This document shows positions 34,164-43,317 of a stretch of DNA of 64,000 nucleotides, one piece after another. The stretch comes from Burkholderia sp. (GTDB lineage Bacteria; Pseudomonadota; Gammaproteobacteria; Burkholderiales; Burkholderiaceae): assembly GCA_030151225.1 (NCBI GenBank), contig JASLEG010000205.1, positions 1 to 64,000 of the forward strand, written 5' to 3'. The notes beneath the pieces are model-generated. The model had not been told where the DNA came from, searched no databases, and saw nothing but the letters and a program-made list of their open reading frames with translations. Position 1 is the first letter of the stretch; the number at the start of each line of letters is the position of its first letter. The position numbers and the translations under genes were made by a program.

Positions 34164-34865
34164 ATGGTCAACAAGATTTTCGAATCCCTCCAGTCGGCGG
34201 TGGCCGACATCCACGACGGCGCGACGATCATGATCGGCGGCTTCGGCACGGCCGGCATGCCGTCCGAGCTGATCGACGCCCTCATCGCGCACGGCGCGCG
34301 CGACCTCACGATCGTCAACAACAACGCGGGCAACGGCGAAACCGGCCTGGCCGCGCTGCTGAAGGCCAGGCGCGTGCGCAAGATCATCTGCTCGTTTCCG
34401 CGCCAGGCCGATTCGCAGGTGTTCGACGCGCTCTATCGCTCGGGCGAGATCGAGCTGGAGCTCGTGCCGCAAGGCAACCTGGCCGAGCGCATCCGCGCGG
34501 CCGGCGCCGGCATCGGCGGCTTCTTCACGCGCACCGGCTTCGGCACCCGGCTGGCCGAAGGCAAGGAAACCCGCGAGATCGACGGCAGGCAGTACGTGTT
34601 CGAGACGCCGATCCACGCCGATTTCGCGCTGGTCAAGGCGTTCAAGGGCGACCGCTGGGGCAACCTCGTCTATCGCAAGACGGCCCGCAACTTCGGGCCG
34701 GTGATGGCGACCGCGGCGAAGACCACCATCGTGCAGGTGTCACAGGTGGTGGAGCTGGGCCAGCTCGATCCCGAACACATCGTGACGCCGGGCATTTTCG
34801 TGCAGCGCGTCGTCGAAGTGCCGCAAGCCGTGCATGCGGCCGAACTCGGCGCCCACGCCGCCTGA
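34164..34865 (+). CDS. pcaI: 3-oxoadipate CoA-transferase subunit A
   Basis: The 233-residue alpha subunit shows GATIMIGGFGTAGMPSELIDAL near the N-terminus, the CoA-transferase family 1 signature, followed by NNNAGNGETGLAALL. With PcaJ it transfers CoA from succinyl-CoA to 3-oxoadipate. The start at 34164 is chosen from family alignment. The PcaJ gene begins 17 bases later. It heads the pcaIJ-pcaBDC row under the two PcaR-like boxes. Confidence 0.94.
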   Translation: MVNKIFESLQSAVADIHDGATIMIGGFGTAGMPSELIDALIAHGARDLTIVNNNAGNGETGLAALLKARRVRKIICSFPRQADSQVFDALYRSGEIELELVPQGNLAERIRAAGAGIGGFFTRTGFGTRLAEGKETREIDGRQYVFETPIHADFALVKAFKGDRWGNLVYRKTARNFGPVMATAAKTTIVQVSQVVELGQLDPEHIVTPGIFVQRVVEVPQAVHAAELGAHAA

Positions 34866-34882
34866 CCCCCGAGGAGACCACG

Positions 34883-35542
34883 ATGAAACGACTGACCCGC
34901 GATGAAATGGCGAAACGCGTCGCCCAGGACATCCCCGAAGGCGCCTACGTGAACCTCGGCATCGGCGTGCCCACGCTGGTGGCGAATCACCTCGATGCCG
35001 GCAAGGAAATCTTCCTGCACAGCGAGAACGGCGTGCTCGGCATGGGGCCCGCCCCGGCGGCCGGTGCAGAGGATGACGAACTGATCAACGCCGGCAAGCA
35101 GCACGTCACGCTGCTGACCGGCGGCGCCTATTTCCACCACGCCGATTCGTTCGCGATGATGCGTGGCGGCCATCTCGACTACTGCGTGCTCGGCGCCTTC
35201 CAGGTGTCCGCGAAGGGCGATCTGGCGAACTGGCACACCGGCGCGCCCGACGCGATTCCGGCCGTGGGCGGCGCGATGGATCTGGCGATCGGCGCCAAGC
35301 AGGTGTTCGTGATGATGGAGCACCTGACCAAGCAGGGCGAAAGCAAGGTGGTGGCCGAGTGCTCGTATCCGGTCACCGGCATCGGCTGCGTGACGCGCAT
35401 CTATACCGACCTCGCCGTGCTCGACGTGACCGCCGACGGCCTCGCCGTGCGCGAGATCTTCACCGATCTGTCGTTCGACGAGCTGCAGACGCTGACCGGC
35501 GTGGCGCTGATCGACGCCACCGAGCGCGCCGCCGCGGCGTAA
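34883..35542 (+). CDS. pcaJ: 3-oxoadipate CoA-transferase subunit B
   Basis: The 219-residue beta subunit has the catalytic glutamate in FLHSENGVLGMGP (Glu48) that forms the acyl-CoA intermediate, preceded by VNLGIGVPTLVANH. GAGGAGACC precedes the ATG. It is tightly linked to pcaI. The following pcaB starts 160 bases later, and that gap carries no clear terminator, so all five pca genes may be one transcript. Confidence 0.94.
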   Translation: MKRLTRDEMAKRVAQDIPEGAYVNLGIGVPTLVANHLDAGKEIFLHSENGVLGMGPAPAAGAEDDELINAGKQHVTLLTGGAYFHHADSFAMMRGGHLDYCVLGAFQVSAKGDLANWHTGAPDAIPAVGGAMDLAIGAKQVFVMMEHLTKQGESKVVAECSYPVTGIGCVTRIYTDLAVLDVTADGLAVREIFTDLSFDELQTLTGVALIDATERAAAA

Positions 35543-35704
35543 GCGGCCCTCGCTCCACGCTGCCTGGCCGGCGTCGCGCGATCGATCCATCGCGCGGTGC
35601 CGGCCTTCCGCCCGGCCCGCGCCGTGTCCCTCGCCCGGCGCGCAAGCCGGCGCGCTTCGGTGGACAATACGCGCTACCGGCCCATCCGTTCAGCTGATCA
35701 TTCC

Positions 35705-37063
35705 ATGTTCGAAGACAGTGCCCGCTTGACCTCCCTGATCGGCGGCGACGCCGCGCTGATGCGCATCTGGTCGCCCGCGGCCACGCTGCAGCGCATGCTC
35801 GACGTCGAGGCCGCGCTCACCCGCGCGCTGGCCGCCAACGGCGTGATTCCGGCCTCGGCCGTCGCGCCGATCGTGGCCGCCTGCCGCGCCGAGCGGCTCG
35901 ATGCCGCCGCGCTCGCGCGCGACGCCGCGCTGGGCGGCAATCTCGCGATCCCGCTCGTCAAGCAGCTGACCGCGCGCGTCAAGGACGACGACGCCGAAGC
36001 CGCGAAGTTCGTCCACTGGGGCGCGACGAGCCAGGACATCATCGACAGCGGCCTCGTGCTGCAGTTGCGCGACACCTTCGATGCGCTCGAGCCGCTGTTC
36101 GACGGCCTGTGCGCCTCGCTGGCCGAGCTCGCACGCAGCCATCGCGCCACGCCGATGATCGGCCGCACCTGGCTGCAGCAGGCGCTGCCGATCACGCTGG
36201 GCCTGAAGTTCGCGCAATGGCTCGATGCGCTGGGCCGCCACCGCAAGCGGCTCGCCGCGCTGCGCCACGACGTGCTGGTGCTGCAGTTCGGTGGCGCGGC
36301 CGGCACCCTGGCCAGCCTGCGCGAGGCCGCGCCGAAGGTGGCCGCGTCGCTGGCCGACGACCTGCAACTCGCGCTGCCCGACGTGCCGTGGCACACCCAG
36401 CGCGACCGCATCGCCGAAACCGCATCGTTCCTCGCGATGACGATCGGCACGCTCGGCAAGATCGCGCGCGACATCTCCCTGCAGATGCAGACCGAAATCG
36501 GCGAGCTGGCCGAGCCCGCCGCGGCCGGCAAGGGCGGTTCGTCCACCATGCCGCACAAGCGCAACCCGGTGGGCTGCGCGGCCGTGCTGACCTCGGCCGT
36601 GCGCGCCCCCGGGCTGCTCGCCACCGTGTTCTCGGGCATGGTGCAGGAGCACGAGCGCGCGCTCGGCGGCTGGCAGGCCGAATGGGACGCGCTGCCCGAA
36701 CTCGCGCGCATGGCCGGCGGCGCGCTGGCCCAGATCGCGCAGATCGCGGCCGGCCTGAACGTCGACACCGCGCGGCTCGCCGCGAACCTCGACGCCACGC
36801 GCGGGCTGGTGCTGGGCGAGGCCGTGATGCTCGCGCTCGGCGACCGCATCGGCCGCCTCGACGCGCATCACCTCGTCGAACATGCCTCGAAGGAAGCCGT
36901 GCGCTCGAATCGCACGCTGCACGACGTGCTGGCCGCCGAGCCCGCCGTCACCGCTCATCTCGCGCCCGACGCGCTCGCGCGTCTGCTCGACCCCGCTCAT
37001 TACGTCGGCGAGGCCAGTGCCTTCGTCGATGCCGTGCTCGCGCGCCACGCGAGCGGCCATTAA
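35705..37063 (+). CDS. pcaB: 3-carboxy-cis,cis-muconate cycloisomerase
   Basis: The 452-residue enzyme belongs to the fumarase/aspartase superfamily, with the signature GKGGSSTMPHKRNPVGC around residue 280 and the conserved HWGATSQDIIDSG region near 100. The C-terminal domain is the PcaB-specific 100 residues. It converts carboxymuconate to gamma-carboxymuconolactone. The ATG at 35705 is set by alignment, with no strong ribosome site. pcaD follows after 15 bases. Confidence 0.94.
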   Translation: MFEDSARLTSLIGGDAALMRIWSPAATLQRMLDVEAALTRALAANGVIPASAVAPIVAACRAERLDAAALARDAALGGNLAIPLVKQLTARVKDDDAEAAKFVHWGATSQDIIDSGLVLQLRDTFDALEPLFDGLCASLAELARSHRATPMIGRTWLQQALPITLGLKFAQWLDALGRHRKRLAALRHDVLVLQFGGAAGTLASLREAAPKVAASLADDLQLALPDVPWHTQRDRIAETASFLAMTIGTLGKIARDISLQMQTEIGELAEPAAAGKGGSSTMPHKRNPVGCAAVLTSAVRAPGLLATVFSGMVQEHERALGGWQAEWDALPELARMAGGALAQIAQIAAGLNVDTARLAANLDATRGLVLGEAVMLALGDRIGRLDAHHLVEHASKEAVRSNRTLHDVLAAEPAVTAHLAPDALARLLDPAHYVGEASAFVDAVLARHASGH

Positions 37064-37078
37064 AGGAGGAGAACACCG

Positions 37079-37864
37079 ATGCCCTTTGCAACCGTCAACG
37101 GCGTGAAGCTGCATTACCGGATCGACCGTGCCGCGAGCGCCGATGCGCCGTGGCTCGTGTTTTCGAATTCGCTCGGCGCCGATCTGCAGATGTGGGCCGC
37201 GCAGCTCGACGCGCTGCGCGCGCATTTCAACGTGCTGCGCTACGACACGCGCGGCCACGGCCATTCCGAGGCGCCGGCCGGTTCCTACACGGTGGACCAG
37301 CTGGCCGGCGACGTGATCGGCCTGCTCGATCACCTGAACATCGCGCGCGCGAATTTCTGCGGCATCTCGATGGGCGGCCTGACCGGCGCCGCGCTGGCCG
37401 CGCGCCATCCGCAGCGCATCGTGCGCGCCGTGCTGGCCAATACCGCCGCGAAGATCGGCACGCCCGAGGTGTGGGGGCCGCGTGCCGAGAAGGCGCGCAG
37501 CGAAGGCATGCGCGCGCTGGTGGACGCCGTGCTGCAGCGTTGGTTCAAGAAGGAATTCTTCGCGGCCGAGCCGCGCCTGATCGACGCCGTGCGCGACACC
37601 TTCGTGCATCACGACGGTCACGGTTACGCGGCCAACTGCGATGCGCTGAACGCGGCCGACCTGCGCGAGGAAGTGAAGGGCATCGCGCTGCCGGTGCTGG
37701 TGGTGACGGGCGCGCACGACACGTCCACGCCGCCCGAGCAGGGCCGCGCGATGGCCGCCGCGATTCCGGGTGCGAAGCACGTCGAGTTCGACGCCGCGCA
37801 CATTTCCAACATCGAATGCGCCGACGGTTTCAACCGCGCGCTGATCGAATTCCTGACCGCCTGA
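37079..37864 (+). CDS. pcaD: 3-oxoadipate enol-lactonase
   Basis: The 261-residue alpha/beta hydrolase has the nucleophile elbow CGISMGG (Ser near 97), the acid in VVTGAHDTSTPP and the His in DAAHISNIE. AAGGAGGAG precedes the ATG. It hydrolyses 3-oxoadipate enol-lactone to 3-oxoadipate, the substrate of PcaIJ. It is a separate protein here, not fused to PcaC as in PcaL. Confidence 0.94.
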   Translation: MPFATVNGVKLHYRIDRAASADAPWLVFSNSLGADLQMWAAQLDALRAHFNVLRYDTRGHGHSEAPAGSYTVDQLAGDVIGLLDHLNIARANFCGISMGGLTGAALAARHPQRIVRAVLANTAAKIGTPEVWGPRAEKARSEGMRALVDAVLQRWFKKEFFAAEPRLIDAVRDTFVHHDGHGYAANCDALNAADLREEVKGIALPVLVVTGAHDTSTPPEQGRAMAAAIPGAKHVEFDAAHISNIECADGFNRALIEFLTA

Positions 37865-37877
37865 CGGAGCCGACGAG

Positions 37878-38270
37878 ATGGACGAGAAAGAACGCTACGA
37901 AGCCGGCCTGGCGGTGCGCCGCGCCGTGCTCAGCGATGCGCACGTGGATCGCTCGCTGGCCAACCGCAACGCACTGACCACCGAATTCCAGGACCTGATC
38001 ACGCGCTATGCGTGGGGCGAGATCTGGACCCGCGAGGGCCTGCCGCGCCACACGCGCAGCCTGATCACGCTGGCCATGATGGTGGCGCTGAATCGCGGCG
38101 AGGAGCTCGCGCTGCATCTGCGCGCGGCCAAGAACAACGGCGTGACGCGCGACGAGATCAAGGAAGTGCTGATGCAGACCGCGATCTACTGCGGGGTGCC
38201 GGCCGCGAATTCGGCGTTCCATCTGGCCGACAAGATCTTCAAGGAAGAGGACGAAGCCGCGCAGGCTTGA
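37878..38270 (+). CDS. pcaC: 4-carboxymuconolactone decarboxylase
   Basis: The 130-residue protein is the complete PcaC: TEFQDLITRYAWGEIWTREG, then LPRHTRSLITLAMMVALNRGEELALHLRAA in family order, with the catalytic Glu/Cys/His in the EVLMQTAIYCGVPAAN segment. It decarboxylates carboxymuconolactone to the enol-lactone used by PcaD. It closes the pca operon and is followed by an intrinsic terminator. Confidence 0.94.
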   Translation: MDEKERYEAGLAVRRAVLSDAHVDRSLANRNALTTEFQDLITRYAWGEIWTREGLPRHTRSLITLAMMVALNRGEELALHLRAAKNNGVTRDEIKEVLMQTAIYCGVPAANSAFHLADKIFKEEDEAAQA

Positions 38271-38295
38271 GCGCGACGTCGCGATCGATGCGGGG

Positions 38296-38329
38296 AACGG
38301 GGCGGTGCCGGCAGGCATCGCCCCGTTTT
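38296..38329 (+). terminator. Intrinsic terminator of the pca operon
   Basis: AACGGGGCG (38296-38304) and CGCCCCGTT (38319-38327) form the outer stem, with TGCC/GGCA extending it inward; TTTTC follows the stem. It is 26 bases after the pcaC stop. Confidence 0.8.
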
Positions 38330-38346
38330 CGTTGGCAAGCCTGAAC

Positions 38347-38595
38347 TCATTCGGGCGCGTCGTGGCGCTTCGCGAACTGGCGCAGGTAGGCGCGCAGCGC
38401 CGATTCCACGCCGCGCCGGTCGGCCGGGGTGGCCGCGAGCATCGTGTGTTCGTCGCCGAACAGGGCGCGCGGCGCGACGTAGGTGCCGACCTCGCAGTGC
38501 TCGCGCGACACGCGAATGTGATGCGTGCCCGGATGATATTCGGCGAGCCAGTGCAGGCCCTCGATGCGATCGCCGGCTTTCATGGTCTGCTTCAT
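38347..38595 (-). CDS. Small hypothetical protein
   Basis: The ATG at 38595 has AGGAGGG 6 bases upstream, an excellent ribosome site. The 82-residue soluble product includes GDRIEGLHWLAEYHPGTHHIRV and EHCEVGTYVAPRALFGDEHTML, a beta-rich pattern with several His and one Cys, then a C-terminal helix ending FAKRHDAPE. I do not recognise a family. It converges with the pca operon and is probably a single-gene unit. Confidence 0.7.
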   Translation of the reverse strand: MKQTMKAGDRIEGLHWLAEYHPGTHHIRVSREHCEVGTYVAPRALFGDEHTMLAATPADRRGVESALRAYLRQFAKRHDAPE

Positions 38596-38742
38596 CGGAT
38601 CCCTCCTGCCGGGCGGGCGCGCCGTCGACGCGCGTGCGCCCGGGAGCGGTCAGGCTACGCCGGCGCGCGGGCGGGGACAAGCGGGGTTTGCGGGGAGATT
38701 CGGGGTCGGGCGGGAATCGCGGCAATCGGCGAGCAGTCGTGC

Positions 38743-39636
38743 CTACCGCCGGCTCGTCTTCACCAGCGCGTCGCGAAACGTCTCGATCAGCCGGTTGTCG
38801 TCGCGGGCGCGCGTGATCATCACGAGCCGCGTGCGCAGTTCGAAATCGCGGATCGGCAGGAAACGCACGTCGCGCCGGTTGTTGCGGGCCGTGGAGCGGC
38901 CCACCAGGGTCGCGCCGAGCCCCGCGCCCACCAGCGCGAGCGCGGTGTGGATCTCGATCGCCTCGTGCCCCACCGGCGGATTGCCGCCGGCCTGCTTCAC
39001 CGCGCCGAGCAGTTGCTGCCCGAACGCGCTGCGCGCGTCCTTCGGGTAGTGGATGAACGGCAGCCGCGAGAATTCCGCCACCGTGACCGAGCGCTGCTTG
39101 GCCAGCGCGTCGCCGGCCGGCACCGCCGCCACGAACGGCTCGTCGAGGATCACCGCGTGGTCGAGATCCGGGCTCGGCTCGAAGTTGCCGATGAAGCGCG
39201 AGATGCCGAGATCGATGCGCCCCTGACGCAGTCGCTCCGGCTGATATTCCGACAGCGCCTCCACCAGATCCAGATGCACGTCCGGGCAGCTTTCCCGAAA
39301 GCGCCGCACCGCCGCGGGCAGCACCGAATACGCCACCGAACGCACGAAACCGATGCCGAGCCAGCCGCGCTGGCCCGAGGCGATGCCGCGCGCCTCGTCG
39401 TCGAGGCGGCCCACGTGGGACAGCAGCTCCCTCGCGCGCGGATAGAAGTACTTGCCGAGCGAGGTGAGCTCCATCGGGCGGCGCGAGCGATCGAACAGCT
39501 CGCCGCCGAGATGCGCCTCGAGCTGCGCGAGCTGCATGCTGATGGCCGTGGGCGCGACGTGGAGCGCATCGGCCGCGCCCGTCGCGCTGCCCGCTTCCAC
39601 CACCGCGCAGAAATAGCGAACCTGTCGAAGATTCAT
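38743..39636 (-). CDS. LysR family regulator
   Basis: The 297-residue protein has the CynR/GbpR-type helix-turn-helix (MNLRQVRYFCAVVEAGSATG, LHVAPTAISMQLAQLEAHLG) and a full effector domain (GWLGIGFVRSVAYSVLPAAVRRF). It is divergent from the RraA-like aldolase gene, over 90 bases of AT-rich DNA, so it probably controls that gene and the MFS transporter behind it, in response to an aromatic acid or its breakdown product. Confidence 0.9.
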   Translation of the reverse strand: MNLRQVRYFCAVVEAGSATGAADALHVAPTAISMQLAQLEAHLGGELFDRSRRPMELTSLGKYFYPRARELLSHVGRLDDEARGIASGQRGWLGIGFVRSVAYSVLPAAVRRFRESCPDVHLDLVEALSEYQPERLRQGRIDLGISRFIGNFEPSPDLDHAVILDEPFVAAVPAGDALAKQRSVTVAEFSRLPFIHYPKDARSAFGQQLLGAVKQAGGNPPVGHEAIEIHTALALVGAGLGATLVGRSTARNNRRDVRFLPIRDFELRTRLVMITRARDDNRLIETFRDALVKTSRR

Positions 39637-39726
39637 TTTTATTGAACTTGAGCTCAGAAAACGATGTTTGATGGTGGAGAAACTTTATCCAACACTGTCG
39701 CCATCATCACACACCGAAACAAGAAC

Positions 39727-40377
39727 ATGAGCGGACACGAGACATCCCCCCACCTGATCGACGCGCTGCGCGAGCTCGGCAGCGCGACCGTGTACGAGGC
39801 ACAGGGCGCCTGCGGCGCGCTCGACGCCGGCATCAAGCCGATTCATCCTTCCATGCGCCTTGCCGGCCCCGCCGTGACCGTGGACGTGCGCCCGGCCGAC
39901 AACCTGATGCTGCATTACGCACTGCAGAAGGTCTCGCCCGGCGACGTGCTCGTGGTCGACGCCAAGGGCTTTCTCGAAGCCGGCCCGTGGGGCGACGTGC
40001 TGACCGAGCTCGCGCTGAGCCGGGGCCTGGCCGGACTCGTGATGCACGGCGCGGTGCGCGACGCGCGCGCCATCATCGAGATGGGCCTGCCGGTGTTTTG
40101 CCGCGGCCTCAGCATCAAGGGCACCGGCAAGCATCAGCCGGGTCGCCTGAACGTGCCCGTGTGCATCGGCGACATGCAGGTGAACCCCGGCGACATCGTG
40201 GTGGGCGACATCGACGGCGTGGTGGTGGTGCCCGCGCACGACGCGGAGCGTGTGGTGCGCTTGAGCCGCGAGCGCGAGGAGAAGGAGCAGGTGTTCCGCG
40301 AGAAGATTCGCCAGGGGGCGAGCACGGTGGAATTGCTGGGGCTGCAGGAGACGCTGGAGCGATTCGGCCTGAACTAG
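39727..40377 (+). CDS. RraA/HMG-CHA aldolase family protein
   Basis: The 216-residue protein is an RraA-fold enzyme with the aldolase pattern GLVMHGAVRDARAI, where the Arg-Asp pair binds pyruvate enolate and metal; regulatory RraA proteins usually lack the complete set. Class II 4-hydroxy-4-methyl-2-oxoglutarate/4-carboxy-4-hydroxy-2-oxoadipate aldolases end the protocatechuate 4,5-cleavage and gallate pathways, splitting the acid to pyruvate and oxaloacetate or pyruvate. An MFS acid transporter follows 47 bases later. Start at 39727 lacks a clear ribosome site; an in-frame start at 39664 is possible. Confidence 0.8.
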   Translation: MSGHETSPHLIDALRELGSATVYEAQGACGALDAGIKPIHPSMRLAGPAVTVDVRPADNLMLHYALQKVSPGDVLVVDAKGFLEAGPWGDVLTELALSRGLAGLVMHGAVRDARAIIEMGLPVFCRGLSIKGTGKHQPGRLNVPVCIGDMQVNPGDIVVGDIDGVVVVPAHDAERVVRLSREREEKEQVFREKIRQGASTVELLGLQETLERFGLN

Positions 40378-40424
40378 CACACCGGCCGGAGCCGGAGCAG
40401 CATCCCTGCATGGAGCGAGACGAC

Positions 40425-41780
40425 ATGAAAAAAATCACGGACACGCCGGCCATCGGCGCGTTGACGGAAGCCGCGCGACCCACGCGTTACCGCTGGGTCG
40501 TGGCGAGCCTGTTCTTCCTGATCTACACGATCGCGGCGGCCGACCGCGCCAACCTCGGCATCGCGCTGCCGTTCCTGCGCAAGGAATTCGCGATGAGCAA
40601 CGCCGAGGCCGGCGCGCTCGTCAGCGTGTTCCTGATCGCCTACGCGCTGGCACAGGTGCCGTCCGCGTGGCTGATCGCGCGCTTCGGCGTGCGCCGCACG
40701 CTGCCGATATCGATGGTGCTGACCTCCGTGGCCACAGCGCTGACCGGCATGGTGGGCTCGCTGTTCGCGCTGAAGCTGTGCCGGCTCGCGCTCGGCTTCG
40801 CCGAGGGGCCGCTGCCGCTCGGCATCGCCGCCACCATCAACCGCTGGTTTCCGGCGAGCGAGAAGGGCACCGCGTCCGGGCTGTTCCTGTCCGCCGTGAA
40901 GTTCGGGCCCGTGATCACGCCGATCGTGGGCGCCGCCGTGATTTCCGCGTGGGGCTGGCAGCAGATCTTCGTGGTGTTCGCCGTGCCGGGGCTGCTGCTG
41001 TCGGTGGTGTGGTTCGCGATGGTGGCCGACCGGCCCGCCGACAGCGCCGCCGTGAACCGCGCCGAGCACGAGCTGATCGATGCCGACGGCCCGCAGGCCG
41101 CCACCCCGCACGTCGAGCGCACCCGCGCGATGCCGTGGCTCGACCGGCTCACGCGCGTGCGCAGCGAGCCGCCGCTCACCACTTCGCGCGCCGTCGCCAC
41201 CTCCTGGAACATCTACGGCTGCGCACTCGGCTATTGCTGCCAGATCGGCATTTCCAGCGTGCTGCTGGCGTGGATTCCCACCTACCTGCTGAACGTGAAG
41301 CACTTCAGCGTGGCCGGCATGGGCTTCGTGGCCGCCGCGCCGTGGGTGGGCGCCGTGATCGGCAACATCCTGGGCGGGCTGCTGTCGGACCGCGCGCTCG
41401 GCAAGCGCCGCAAGCCCGGGATGATGTTCTCGGCGCTCGCCACCGCCATCATGATGATCGCGCTGATCGAATCGCCGGCCTCGCCGGTGGTGTATGGAAT
41501 CCTGATCTTTCTGACCGGCGTGACGCTGAGCGTGGGCTTTTCCGCCTACATGGTGTATCCCACGTCCTTCGTGTCGAAGGACCGGTTTCCGCTCGCCAAC
41601 GCCATCGTGAACATGGGCGGCCAGCTCGGCGGCGCGGCCACGCCGTTCATCGCCGGGCTGCTGCTCGATCATTACGGCTGGATTTCGGTGTTCGGCTTCA
41701 TGTCCGCGATTTCCGCGCTGACCTTCGTGATCCTGCTGACGATCACCGAGCCGCTCGAGGTGCTGGCGCGGCGCGCCTGA
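40425..41780 (+). CDS. MFS transporter, anion:cation symporter (phthalate/tartrate-type) family
   Basis: The 451-residue membrane protein has 12 predicted helices. It begins RYRWVVASLFFLIYTIAAADRANLG, the ACS-family motif (helix 1 ending D-R-x-N), and has FAEGPLPLGIAATINRWFP and SDRALGKRRKPG between helices, all typical of aromatic and sugar-acid carboxylate symporters. GGAG lies 9 bases before the ATG at 40425; an ATG at 40410 is also in frame. It is downstream of the aldolase gene, so it likely imports the acid consumed by that pathway. Confidence 0.9.
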   Translation: MKKITDTPAIGALTEAARPTRYRWVVASLFFLIYTIAAADRANLGIALPFLRKEFAMSNAEAGALVSVFLIAYALAQVPSAWLIARFGVRRTLPISMVLTSVATALTGMVGSLFALKLCRLALGFAEGPLPLGIAATINRWFPASEKGTASGLFLSAVKFGPVITPIVGAAVISAWGWQQIFVVFAVPGLLLSVVWFAMVADRPADSAAVNRAEHELIDADGPQAATPHVERTRAMPWLDRLTRVRSEPPLTTSRAVATSWNIYGCALGYCCQIGISSVLLAWIPTYLLNVKHFSVAGMGFVAAAPWVGAVIGNILGGLLSDRALGKRRKPGMMFSALATAIMMIALIESPASPVVYGILIFLTGVTLSVGFSAYMVYPTSFVSKDRFPLANAIVNMGGQLGGAATPFIAGLLLDHYGWISVFGFMSAISALTFVILLTITEPLEVLARRA

Positions 41781-41805
41781 GCACGCCGCGCCGGCCGGTG
41801 CTGCG

Positions 41806-42423
41806 TCACGACGCGAGCAGCTTCGCCGCGAGCGGGTACAGCGACAGCACCAGCAGCACCGCCATCGTCAGGTTGAAGGCGCGCAGGCGGCGCGGGTTCG
41901 ACAGGAAGCCGCGCATGCCCTGGCCGAATGCGGCCCACAGGCTGATGCACGGGAAGCCCACGAACAGGAACACGATCGCCATGCCCAGCGCGCTCGCGCC
42001 GTGGCTTTCCGACAGCTGGATGGTGGTGGCGGCCGTCAGCACCATCATCCACGCCTTCGGGTTCACGAGCTGGAACAGCGCCGCTTCCACGAAGGTCATC
42101 GGGCGGGCCTTCGCGTGGTTGGCGCGCACCTCGCCCGAGGTGCCGATGCGCCAGGCCAGATACAGCAGATACGCGATGCTCGCGATCTCCAGCACCGTGT
42201 AGAGCACGGGCACGCGCGAGAACGCCTCGCCGAGGCCGAAACCCACCGCCACCATCATCGTCGCCACGCCGCTGCTGATGCCCGCCATGTGCGGCAGCGT
42301 GCGGCGGAAACCGAAATTGACGCCCGAGGCGAGCAGCATCGTGTTGTTCGGGCCGGGCGTGATCGACGTGACGAGGGCGAACAGCATGCCGGCGGGGAGG
42401 GCGCTCAGGGTCAGGGTATTCAT
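41806..42423 (-). CDS. LysE/RhtB family amino acid exporter
   Basis: The 205-residue inner-membrane protein has six hydrophobic segments, with the RhtB signature SITPGPNNTMLLASGVNFGF and the second motif VNPKAWMMVLTAAT. GAGG precedes the ATG at 42423. It would export an amino acid or a homoserine-type compound. A symmetric operator-like element lies 65-83 bases upstream, but beyond it only insertion-sequence remnants are found, so the divergent regulator gene appears to have been lost. Confidence 0.9.
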   Translation of the reverse strand: MNTLTLSALPAGMLFALVTSITPGPNNTMLLASGVNFGFRRTLPHMAGISSGVATMMVAVGFGLGEAFSRVPVLYTVLEIASIAYLLYLAWRIGTSGEVRANHAKARPMTFVEAALFQLVNPKAWMMVLTAATTIQLSESHGASALGMAIVFLFVGFPCISLWAAFGQGMRGFLSNPRRLRAFNLTMAVLLVLSLYPLAAKLLAS

Positions 42424-42487
42424 GGCGGGTGCCTCTTGGGACTGCTTGAGATGAAAGTTCACGAAGAGGCAGTGTAGCGACAGTTTT

Positions 42488-42506
42488 CTGTACGGTACCG
42501 GTACAG
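42488..42506. promoter_or_regulatory. Palindromic operator upstream of the LysE-type gene
   Basis: CTGTACGGTACCGGTACAG is a near-perfect palindrome with internal GTAC repeats, 65 bases before the exporter start. Such CTGTAC-type sites are bound by PLP-dependent MocR/GntR regulators, whose genes are commonly divergent from LysE-type exporters; none remains here. Confidence 0.5.
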
Positions 42507-42733
42507 TTTGGCGTGGCGGGGGCGGTACTGTGGGTGGAAAGTGTCAGGTGGGTGGGGCGCCGCTGTGTGGGCTGTCAGAAAAGTTGTCCGCCGTTTCACA
42601 GAGATGTCTTTGAATATTGGGCCCCGATCTCACCGTGTCAGTAAATCACTCTTGAACGCTGAACAAAACGGACATTGCAGTAGTCGACGCGCGATGCATG
42701 CAGCGATACGCCAGCGCAGCGTGATGATGGGGT
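42507..42733. other. Non-coding boundary before the insertion-sequence block
   Basis: About 230 bases without any gene I can support, changing from GC-rich to mixed composition, presumably containing the breakpoint at which the divergent regulator gene was replaced by insertion-sequence DNA. Confidence 0.4.
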
Positions 42734-43226
42734 AAGCGGCTTGTGCGTCAGGCTCCGGAGCCGTTGGCGGTACCGGGGTCGGTGAATGCGGTGTGGTCGA
42801 TGGACTTCATGCACGACCAGTTGAAAGACGGTCGCAGCATCCGGTTGCTTAACGTGATCGACGACTTCAACCGGGAAGCACCGGGAATCGAGATCGACTT
42901 CTCGCTGCCCTCTGCCCGCGTCATACGAGCCCTCGAGCAGATCATCGGATGGCGGGGCAAGCCGGTGGCGATACGGTGCGACAACGGCCCGGAGTACCTG
43001 AGTGACGCGATCACGCAATGGGCCTCGCAGCGCGGTATCGCGTTGAACTATATCCAGCCTGGCAAGCCGCAGCAGAATGCCTGCGTGGAGCGTTTCAACC
43101 GCACGGTACGTCATGAATGGCTGTCACAGTGCTACTGGGATGACCTGGCGCACGTCCAGCAGTTCGCCACGCGATGGATGTGGCAATACAATCTCGAGCG
43201 CCCCGACATGGGCCTTGGTGGATTTC
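42734..43226 (+). mobile_element. IS3-family OrfB fragment (DDE integrase core, N-terminally truncated)
   Basis: Reading starts at KRLVRQAPEPLAVPGSVNAV, then WSMDFMHDQLKDGRSIRLLN, the first catalytic Asp, DNGPEYLSDAI with the second Asp, and GKPQQNACVERFNRTVR with the catalytic Glu, up to ERPDMGLGGF. This is the C-terminal two thirds of an IS3-family transposase. The N-terminal part and ends of the element are missing; it stops at 43226 in another insertion sequence. Confidence 0.85.
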
Positions 43227-43227
43227 C

Positions 43228-43317
43228 CCGGAAGTCCTGGAGCGCGCCGTGCGTTTGGTGCGCGAGCAGCGTAGCGAGCGGGCGGCGGTCGAATCGATTG
43301 CACCGATGATCGGCTGA
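43228..43317 (+). mobile_element. IS3-family OrfA N-terminal fragment
   Basis: PEVLERAVRLVREQRSERAAV followed by ESIAPMIG and a stop at 43315-43317 is the start of an IS3-family OrfA helix-turn-helix protein, joined directly to the previous OrfB fragment. Confidence 0.65.
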
